Assembly (NCBI RefSeq): GCF_024868665.1
Contig: NC_079907.1
Coordinates: forward strand, 14,590,095-14,654,094
From: Triplophysa rosa
Lineage: Eukaryota; Chordata; Actinopteri; Cypriniformes; Nemacheilidae
DNA: 64,000 nt
Reading direction: 5' to 3'
A program made the translations under genes and the position numbers. Position 1 is the first letter of the stretch; each line of letters starts with the position of its first letter. The notes under the pieces are model-generated. The model ran no database searches, was not told the origin of the DNA, and saw nothing but the letters and a program-made list of their open reading frames with translations. Shown in pieces: positions 55,690-64,000 of this stretch.

Positions 55690-56033
55690 GAACTGTATTA
55701 CATTCACAAAATACACCAAAATAAATAAACAATAAACAGCATCAAAACAGGCCGGCAGCCCCTCACGGACGACTGCCGGCCACACGAACGTAAACAAAAC
55801 TTAACAACTTCCGGGCCCGGTCCTCTCTCGTCGGCAGTCCCGTCGCTCGTCCTCTTATGCTCCCGAGCTCCCCCGTGAGGCATGCGAGACCGGTGCGCGT
55901 ACAGCTGATACTCATTATCACTCACGCCACCGGCCCCGCCTTCCTGCCCCATGGCTCTCGTCCCGCCTTCCTGCCCCACGGCTCTCGTCCCGCCTTCCTG
56001 CCCCACGGCTCTCGTCCCGCCTTCCTTGCTACA
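55690..56033 (-). mobile_element. LTR-like repeat copy C, inverted, with internal minisatellite
   Basis: Minus-strand copy starting TGTAGCAAGGAAGGCGGGAC at 56033, lying tail to tail with copy B. At 55940-56030 a 27-bp unit (AGGAAGGCGGGACGAGAGCC plus GTGGGGC) is repeated three times where copy A has about one. Confidence 0.75.
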
Positions 56034-57543
56034 GTGGCTAATACAAAAACAGGTGCATTCACCATCACATTTACATATTAGGACAAAAATGGCTTACTGA
56101 TGAAGCACTGTCCTCAGACAATTCCAGAGATTCCTGTTTAACAATAAATGTGTTTATTTTTATAAAATTTTACATACTTCCTATCAGAGTAAAGTCAGTA
56201 CAGTAATTCTGTACTAGTTTTATATCAGGTCTTAAACATGTTTACTCATGAAAAAAACTTTTTACTTATCTAGCTTGCTGACAATTAAGTAATATGACAA
56301 TTTGAAAGTTTTGGGCACCAATGATAAATTGCACACTCTACGTTATATTTTTAAGCACTTGTATACCATATAAATTATGATACACATTTTATTTCTGTTA
56401 CTTATAGTCTCCTGAGGTTATGGTATTTTGCCAATAACTGTGATAACAGTTATCACAGAAGATGAGAAGGTGTGGGGCCCCAAAGGTATGGGGCCCCAAA
56501 GGGGGGAATATATGGAGGAATTTCATGATATGTATTGCTCTTTGTTTTAAACACATTTGTATGAGATTCAGAAAAGCACCCTGCACAGCTGTGTTTTTGA
56601 TGTCTGGCAGTGTTTATGAAATCTGGGGAATTTTTCCGGCCCCAACCCTACAGTATGACCAAATCTGGGCATGTTCCGCCCCGTTACTATGACTATAATC
56701 TACATTGAGCAAGGCCACAGTTTTGCCACAGATAAAGACAAGAGAAGGAGGTGAAGAAGGGGAAACAGGTCATGATGACCATGACATAATTGTGGTGGGT
56801 GAGGATATATAAAAATATATTTGAAAAATGAGGTAATAGCCAGCCTACCATGAATAGATACGCATCTTGTTGCTTGGGATATATTGGTGGCAGAAAATCA
56901 ACAATTGGTTAATAAAAATAACAAATAACGGTAATCTACCTGATTGGTTTTTGAAACCAATTCCAAAATGGAAACCAAAAAGAACCTTTCAGAAGTTTCA
57001 CTATAACTGTAGACTTGGAACATCTCACTTTGTTTGACTCGAGCAAATAAAATTAACTCTTTGACACCTGGACCTTCTTTGTCTGAGAGATTTTTTGAAC
57101 GGCAAGATCGTTATTTTCACCACAACAACACATGCTCACACAGCACACATACATGGTATTCAAGCACACAACACACACTCAGTTAACACAAACATATCTG
57201 AGGTAGTGGATAATTGCTGTGCTCTAGGCAAAATATTAATAATAGTTTTCCTTTAAGTTTATTAAGAAACAATTATATACATTGTAGGGTATGGTCGGAT
57301 CAAAGTTTACCATCTGTGATCGTAAAACACAGTAACCTCTCAGCAGGACTACGACCAGGCACCAACAAGTCTGGCCAAATGTCCTATTCTCAACACCTTC
57401 ATCTAAACCAGGACAGATTCGGATACTCTCCCCTAGACTTCAAAGGAGGTTCTTGGGGGAGGACAAGACTGTTCACCAAAGTGAGAAAAGCCATGTGGCC
57501 CCCAGGGACTGAGAGCCTCAAATTCTTCCAAAAGAATGTCTCT
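56034..57543. other. Gene-free stretch with a perfect 21-nt palindrome
   Basis: CTGTGATAAC-A-GTTATCACAG at 56438-56458 is a perfect palindrome with a one-base centre. GGCCCCAAAGG is repeated near 56475-56505. No gene seen up to the gap at 57544. Confidence 0.5.
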
Positions 57544-57668
57544 NNNNNNNNNNNNNNNNNNNNNNNNNNNNNNNNNNNNNNNNNNNNNNNNNNNNNNNNN
57601 NNNNNNNNNNNNNNNNNNNNNNNNNNNNNNNNNNNNNNNNNNNNNNNNNNNNNNNNNNNNNNNNNNNN
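57544..57668. other. Assembly gap (125 Ns)
   Basis: Run of unknown bases. Confidence 1.
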
Positions 57669-58921
57669 AAGGCATATGTGCTTAGTGGTATTCTGTGTAT
57701 ATTTACATTCTTGTCCAAACTACAGGTCAATGTAATTGTAACCCCTTCATGTTTCATATCTACGTGTTTCCCTTTTCATGTCTTAGAATATGGTGTATAG
57801 CACAGTAATGTATTTTATACCATACTCATTTTATTCTATTCTAAGTCTATTCCTGCTCCAAACTCCCAGGCGACCATGAATGCAAATGAGTTAGTGTGCC
57901 GGACAAAGAAACATGTTTTTGCGCCCAAAACTATCTCATCACATTGGATCGCCCACCTTGGAGGGGCGTGACGCCCTCTGTGTTAAAAGATCTGAACACG
58001 CAGGAAAGCTGGCTCTTTTGTGTATGTTCGTTCGCTGGGGTGCGTTCGCGCTCGCTCGCTCGTGTTCTGTCAACCTCTCGAGACCTGCCTCTCCTCAAGA
58101 GACAGCTTCTAACGGCAGTTTTGCTTCAGCTGAATCAACGGACTCACGGCCTGCGCTGAACACATCAGGACTTTTTGATACGCGCGCCAGCACATGTCCC
58201 GAGAAACAAAGAAGCCAATGCAAGTATCTGAACTATTGCTAACCAGTTGGGAATAAGCTTTGCCCCTTTTAAATAAGGAGATTTGTCCTCGATGGTTTGT
58301 GCAGATGTGAATAGCTGATTTAATACTGCCTTTTCTTTGCATTATCTATTTCTTTCATTCTCTACTGTTTTACGTTTTTATGTTTGTTTGTTAATGTTTG
58401 GTCTTTGTTAGTAGTTGGTTTTAGTTCCCCCGTAGTGTAGATAAATAAACCGCATGTGTATCCACGCTCGAATTGTTTCTGTGTTTATTTATCACATATC
58501 AAGGTCACTTAAACTGCTTGATTTCGTTTGTCAAGCAGTGTCAAGTGGTACTGTACTACAGTAAGAATATTGTTTTTCCAGGCCAGGGGAGTAATATTTC
58601 TTAGAGTTATACGACCTGCTGATCACTCGCTGGACGAGCGTATTTAGTTTGTCGCTGTTATGGGCTCTGCTGCATCAGGTAAAGTGTATAAAATAATTAA
58701 TGGTTAATCACAATTAATTGTACATATGTTACTGTGGTTAAACTCATAGTTTCCCCGAAATACACTACATAAGTCAATGAATTGTTTATTAATGTTTGAA
58801 GACAGATGGCGTCAAAGAGAAGCTCTGTGCTCTGTGATTGATGAACTTTTTTAGATTTTTTTGGGTTGTTGTTTTTGAGTGATGTGTAAGTGTTGAGAAA
58901 TTGTAAATAAGTCTTTGTTAA
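57669..58921. other. Gene-free stretch with an LTR-like part
   Basis: 57950-58500 runs from a CG/CT-rich segment (GTTCGCGCTCGCTCGCTCGT) to TAGATAAATAAACCGCATGT and GTGTATCCACGCTCGAATTG, which could be the R-U5 region of an LTR. No partner copy or clean ends seen. Confidence 0.3.
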
Positions 58922-59288
58922 AAAATTCAATTCAATTTTATTTATATAGCGCTTTTCACAATGTGCATTGTTCCAAAGCAGCTTTACAGGAGCAAATAAG
59001 AAAAACACAGAAAGGTAAAACACAGCACAGTGCATGGTGTTTATAGACCAAGCAAGATCATTATAATAAATAATATCTAATAAATAAATGAATAAATAAA
59101 TGCAGTCTACCGGTGAGCAAGCCAACACTGCACTGCTCTGCTGTGGCGAGGAACCCAAACTCCAATGATGAATAATGGAGAAAAAAAACCCTCGGGAGAA
59201 ACCAGGCTCAGCCGGGAGGGCCAGATCTCCTCTGACGTGTCATAGCTGCACTCAGTGACCCCGACCAAAGCCACCGAGCAACGTCCAC
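58922..59288 (+). repeat. Dispersed TTCAATTCAATTTTATTTAT repeat
   Basis: TTTATATAGCGCTTTTCACA, TTCCAAAGCAGCTTTACAGG, TGGCGAGGAACCCAAACTCC and GGAGAAACCAGGCTCAGCCG are landmarks of a very common fish repeat. The copy runs into the gap at 59289. Related copies: 62336-63250 and a fragment at 31944-31998. Confidence 0.8.
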
Positions 59289-59381
59289 NNNNNNNNNNNN
59301 NNNNNNNNNNNNNNNNNNNNNNNNNNNNNNNNNNNNNNNNNNNNNNNNNNNNNNNNNNNNNNNNNNNNNNNNNNNNNNNNN
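59289..59381. other. Assembly gap (93 Ns)
   Basis: Run of unknown bases. Confidence 1.
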
Positions 59382-59518
59382 TATGTTTTGAAAATGCGCA
59401 TGAGAAAGCCTAAATGGAAACGGATATGCGAAAATAATCTCAGAATAACCTAAGAAATTGAACGTGTGTTAGATTTAATTTCCACATAAATAAATACAAG
59501 CCCACAAAATCAAGAATT

Positions 59519-59816
59519 GTGAAGTGTTAAGCTCACTTTACATTACTGGCTATAGGGTAGGAGGAAGGGATGCCTTCTGGCTATTCATGGAAGGAGGGGA
59601 TTCCTTCTAAGCTAAACATTCTTTGTCCGAACTGCTATACCTTATTTGTTCATTCTGTGAACCCCTGGAGTCTAGACATATGAAACCAGCCAGATGTCTT
59701 TTGGCACCGTATATAAAGACTTGTAGTTTCTAGAATAAATGAGTTCAAAAGCTTGATGCCTCTCTGTGTCTTGTTTCTTGTGCTCCCAGATGTGCAGAAG
59801 TATAACTCTCACAACA
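59519..59816 (+). mobile_element. Putative solo LTR
   Basis: TG...CA unit from TGTGAAGTGTTAAGC to AACTCTCACAACA, with a TATA box (CCGTATATAAAGAC near 59708), AATAAA (59731) about 25 bp further on and a T/CT-rich U5-like end. This compact TATA/poly-A layout is typical of retroviral LTRs. No internal region or clear target duplication. Confidence 0.5.
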
Positions 59817-60923
59817 TCCAACCTATGTCTGATTTGATTTTACTGCAGATCCAAAACACAGAAAGAAACTTAGTGTTCGTAAGGAACCAGAACTTGAACA
59901 ACGTGCTAGACGCAGATTTTATCTCGAGTTTACCTTAGTTCAAATGCGCGTTAAGGTGATGGAAAAAGTTAATTGTCATATTTAATTTATTATAAATCAA
60001 TGTTGTGCTTGTAAAACACCAAAAACACAGCCCACAATATTTGTGTACAATTCAGAAGTTTAACGACAAACTTAAATTACACAGGCATTTTGTGCGTGAG
60101 CGCGTGCTGGTGGAGGCTAATGTGTATAACAAATTAGGCATATTAAGCATCTAATCATCCGTTAACCGTATTTCATCAGGTCTTCTGCGTCTCTTCACAG
60201 CATTTAATACAACTTGTCCAACAGCACAAATGTCTCTCTCTGAAGTGTCCATCACGAGAAGTCCCATTCAATATATAATGCAAGCATGCGATGTGCATAA
60301 CTACGCGTCAGAAGACTTCCCACATTTCAGAAGTGCATCAACGTTTATAGGCTATGTATTCGTGAAGTACGCCGAATATTTTACAATTAACAGATTAAGA
60401 AGACGAAAGGGAAAAAATGGTGACTATGTGCTTCTGAAATTGGTTGAGTTTCAGAGGCGCAGCGCTCCACAAATGAGATCAAGGAAAGGAGATGACAGAG
60501 CGCATCCTGTAAATTTTCTCTATTTTGCAAAAGCACAAAGTTTTGTTTTTAGTCCAAGTGTGCAGCATTCCTATCGAACGACATACATACACACACAGTC
60601 TTATCTGTTTGACCATAAACATTCCTGGAGTTTTTTTTTAGTTGTTCCTGCCATTATAAGTAACAGCTCAAGCAAATGCGCTGGTGCACACACAATATTT
60701 CACCTTGCAGCAACATGACAGCCTGTTCATTATCAAAATGAAATAGTTATTGCCATTATAATTATTATAAGTGATTTTTAATTGAATATATGCACGCAAC
60801 AGGTCAGCACGAACGTTTTCCACTAGCGCTTGTGGAGCGGGATCTGCCAAATGAGGTACCAGAGAGGAGTTCGGAAGTGCCGGATCCGGATCCGATTGTT
60901 CCGGCAAAATTTAAGCCCTGAGT
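59817..60923. other. Gene-free stretch
   Basis: Contains a 162-codon ORF (60230-60718) without recognisable features, judged accidental. Confidence 0.4.
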
Positions 60924-62335
60924 GTTGCTTGTGTGCATGCCTCATACTAATTTTACTGGACTATGTATGCATCCATGCATAAGTTTAACGGGGTAGAATC
61001 GTGAAAGGTTGGAAAAACAGATCCTGTCCCAAAATTACCTCCAACCCCCAAAAAATATTATCATGTCATGTGTAACATGTAGTGTGTGTGGCCTTGACAT
61101 TTTTGCATGTCTCTGTAAATATAAATAAATGCTCGATGAGACAAACAGTGTTGCTTGTGAGCAGGGATCAAACTTATTGTTTCTGGCTATATATGCATCC
61201 ATGCATAAGTTTAACGGGGTAGAAACGTGACAGGTAGGAAAAACAGATCCTGTCCCAAAATTACCTCTAACCCACTTTAAATATTATCTCGTCATTTGTA
61301 ACATGTTGTGTGTGGCCTTGACAGTTTTGCATGTCTCTGTAAATATGAATAAATGCTCGATGAGACAAACAGGGTTGCTTGTGAGCAGGGATCAAACTAA
61401 TTGTTTTTCATTATATGTGCATCCTTGACAACTAAGAATGTTGCTGTCAGAGGAGGGTCCCCTATGTTCAATGAGAAACAAAGTCAAAGAGGACCGGGGC
61501 TTCAAACCACCAACCTGCCAATGTCAAACCCAAAGCACTAACCACTACATCAGTTGGACTGCTGTAAGACTTCGCCTGAAAGTGAAGCTCATCAAGGGTA
61601 ATATTTGCCAGCTATTGCAGGGGAACTGTCTCTCGCAGCTGAGAATTCTCCTGTCACATAAAGTTCCACCCGTCTTCCATGAGATAGGAAGTCCCTACTT
61701 GTCTCAAACTTGCAATGCTGACTTTCAAAACCAACACAAGTAGGTTCTTAGAGTTTAAGGTTCATATCATTTAATCTTTCAAAGCAGGAAAAGCGCATTA
61801 TGACAACTAACAATGTTGCTGTCTGATAGGGATCCCCTTGTTCAATGAGAAAAAAAAGGAAGGGGACCAGAGCTTCAAACCATCAACCTGCCCATCTCAA
61901 GCCCAAAGCACTAACTACTACACCAGTTTTGAGAATGCTGCTGTCACATAGGGGTTTCCCTGTGTTCAATGAGAAATAAGAAGGGGGACCGGGCTTCAAA
62001 CCACCAACCTGCCCACCCCAAACCCAAAGCAAAAGTGAAGGCAGGCAAGGTAGAAACGTGGCAGATCCTGCCCCCAAATTTTCCCAAAGCCTTTCAAATA
62101 TTATCCTTTCATGTGTAACATGTAGTTTGTGTGGCCTTGACATTTTAACATGTCTACGTGAATATGAATAAATGCTTCATGAGACAAACAGTGTTGCTTG
62201 TGTGCATGCATCAAACTAATTGTTTCTGGCTATATATGCATCCATGCATAAGTTTAAAGGGGGTGGAAACGTGACAGTTAGGTAAAACAGATCCTGCCCC
62301 AAAATTACCCCAACCCCTTTAAATATTATCCCAAA
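60924..62335. repeat. Compound tandem array of two unit types
   Basis: Unit A (about 226 bp, with TATGCATCCATGCATAAGTT, AACAGATCCTGTCCCAAAAT and AATAAATGCTCGATGAGACA) starts near 60966, 61192 and again, diverged, near 62040-62325. Unit B (about 130 bp, near 61426, 61798 and 61928) reads on the minus strand as a worn tRNA-like head (GTAGTAGTTAGTGCTTTGGG, then GGTTGATGGTTTGAAGCTC as B box). The array thus mixes a satellite-like unit with SINE-like units. Confidence 0.75.
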
Positions 62336-63250
62336 CTCAACCTTTATGTATTCGCTTTTTACGATTTTCATTGTTGCAAAGCAGCTGTACATGAAAACAG
62401 TTTAACTATAAGCAATACATTACATATCATACAAGCACTGACAAACACACTAATGCACACCAAACACACACAGACACATAGATAGAGACAGATGATAAAA
62501 TAAGAGAAACACATGTCATATTTGATGCAGACTTTCAATTCCTATATGGGGTAATAATAATAATAATAATTCACGCAAACTTTTACATTTAAGAATAATA
62601 TGAACGAGTACAAAATTCTAAAGCTGGTTTCAGCAGCCGCCTGGTGAGCAAAATGAGTGTACCCACTGTGCAAACAGTGGCGAGGAACCTAAAACTCCAG
62701 TGGAGAAAAAAACCCTACAGAGAACCCAGGCCCAGACAGGGGAACCAGTTCTCATATGGCACTGCTGCTGCATCTCTACAAGCTAGACAGTGCTTGCACA
62801 ACTAGGCTGAATAAAAAAATTAAAAGAGGTAGATGATAGACTTAATATGATCTTAATATTCTAGTAGCTAATTGCAGTTGCATTTTTGTTGTGTAATGAG
62901 GACATTTCAGGTCGTCGCCACCCTCTCTCAGCTCCGCCATCTATACTGATTACAGACCTCGGAACAATGAGAAAAGACAACTGAGTGCAGAATACGGTTC
63001 TACAAGTGCATCAGTTGTCATAGGAAGTGTTCCTGGTTTCGATTGATCAAAATAATGCAGTCTAATAATCTCTTAGAGAATTTGTATTATGGAAGTGTTG
63101 TGTACCCAAGGTTGAAGAGATGCGTCCTTAATAAAGATTTTATCTGACAGAGTGTGCCTTCCTCACGCACACTATTCGGAAGACTGTTCCAGAGTTTGGT
63201 CGCAACGTAGGAAAATGATATACCACCTGCACTCGATTTTGAAACTCTAG
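62336..63250 (+). repeat. Long copy of the dispersed TTATTTATATAGCGC repeat
   Basis: Starts at GTATTCGCTTTTTACGATTT and TGTTGCAAAGCAGCTGTACA, passes CAGTGGCGAGGAACC and GAGAACCCAGGCCCAGACAG, and ends with CTGACAGAGTGTGCCTTCCT, AAGACTGTTCCAGAGTTTGG and TTTTGAAACTCTAGG, the full extent of the family as I know it. Contains (TAA)n at 62559-62572. Confidence 0.75.
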
Positions 63251-63251
63251 G

Positions 63252-64000
63252 TCAGTGGTCACCAACCTTTTTGAGCCTAAGATCCCCAACGTCAGAATTG
63301 TTGAAAGGCAAGATCTACCATTCAAAAAGTTGAAAATAAAAACAGCCCATATTGAACCTCCTGCTTGAGGCCTTTTATTTAGTCTATAATTGTGGGTCTA
63401 TTTGAATTACCTGAAATTCTTTGTTCCACTTTTCAGATGCAACTAAGCAAACTCTGTAACATGTAGAGTTGCCACTTTCAGTGTGCCATAATGAGGTGAA
63501 AAACACCAGTTCAAACACCAGTTCAAGGACTTTAATTCATACATGACAGCTTGACATTAAAACGAGGTTTAGAATAAGTTTAACAAGACCCTAATTATTT
63601 AGGTATTTACTGTATAAAGATTTGTTCTTTATGATGCATTTATTTAGTTTACTTTTATTAATAAATACATCATATAGATGGAAATGTTATATATAGGCCA
63701 TAATAATAACAACAACGTTAATTATTTATTTTAAATAATTTATCTATTTACTTTTACCCGTCTAATAATGTCTTGGTAATAAGTATCTGTTTCACAAAAT
63801 AGCTAAAGGTAGTAGTATGGAATGGGCTATCATATTAGGCTAATTGAAAACATAAATAGGATATCAGCAGGAGATGTCATCTCCCGCATGAGATAGTACT
63901 GGTGCAGTTTACCATCACTGACAGACCCGCGGATCATTCACTATTACAACTTTGTGAATAGACCGATGTTGTCTTTCAGACAAACTCAACATTAAAATGC
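63252..64000 (+). mobile_element. hAT-type element end (CAGTGGTCACCAACC), runs to the window edge
   Basis: CAGTGGTCACCAACCTTTTT then AAGATCCCCAACGTCAG is the start of a widespread hAT repeat. It is inserted at the end of the preceding repeat. No transposase and no second terminus within the window. Confidence 0.5.

Noticed and set aside
55233..56081. ORFs with a repeated MGQEGGTRA or LPHGSRPAF peptide
   Set aside because: They are translations of the 27-bp minisatellite and of the antisense LTR-like repeat.
60230..60718. 162-codon plus-strand ORF
   Set aside because: No domain, low complexity or splice support; composition looks random and it lies among repeats.
1..64000. CRISPR arrays, operons, bacterial-type systems
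   Set aside because: The window is clearly vertebrate; the regular repeats seen are minisatellites, satellites and SINEs.

Overview
This is a vertebrate nuclear window, almost certainly from a teleost fish and possibly a cyprinoid. The evidence is a split-exon pantothenate kinase gene with canonical splice sites, AT-rich non-coding DNA, and a mixture of repeats typical of teleosts: Tc1 elements with IR/DR ends, Penelope, Gmr1-like Gypsy, tRNA-derived SINEs, CR1/L2-type LINEs, hAT, Harbinger and Kolobok-like elements. It is not prokaryotic, has no operons, and contains assembly gaps at 36645-36744, 57544-57668 and 59289-59381 plus a single n at 16772.

Host genes. The one clear host gene is the 5' part of pank1 on the minus strand (703-3356). 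It has two alternative first exons, a long alpha exon (3062-3356) and a tiny beta exon (2121-2145), both splicing in frame to the same second exon (703-1055). The rest runs off the left edge. A 123-bp open exon with both splice sites at 35415-35537 may belong to another, unrecognised gene.

4-24 kb is transposon territory: a decayed Tc1 element (4360-5886), an apparently intact Tc1/ZB-like element with a complete transposase (6546-8137), CR1/L2-type LINE pieces between two direct repeats (13.8-17.1 kb), a tRNA-like short element (19483-19668), a hAT element carrying a later solo LTR, each with target duplications (20952-22034), and a broken Gypsy element (22452-24263).

24-33.4 kb is the most interesting block. 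The 3' half of an endogenous retrovirus (env and 3' LTR, minus strand) lies in the Gypsy reverse transcriptase. Its env leader abuts a truncated LTR of a Gmr1-like Gypsy element (integrase before reverse transcriptase), which puts that LTR's CRE and TATA box about 90-120 bp upstream of the env ATG. The Gmr1 element itself spans 27230-33213, and its upstream LTR is preceded by the pol 3' end of a second copy.

33-64 kb is again repeat-rich: solo LTRs, Harbinger remnants, a Penelope-like element in fold-back arrangement around a 69-bp palindrome with a hammerhead-like motif in its tail, an ORF with an SGNH-esterase-like segment, a separate Penelope RT fragment cut by a Kolobok-like TTAA element, an OB-fold/zinc-ribbon gene (51526-54760, minus) with its own TATA box and poly-A signal and a plus-strand promoter inside its intron, inverted LTR-like repeats, and a compound tRNA-SINE-like tandem array (60924-62335).
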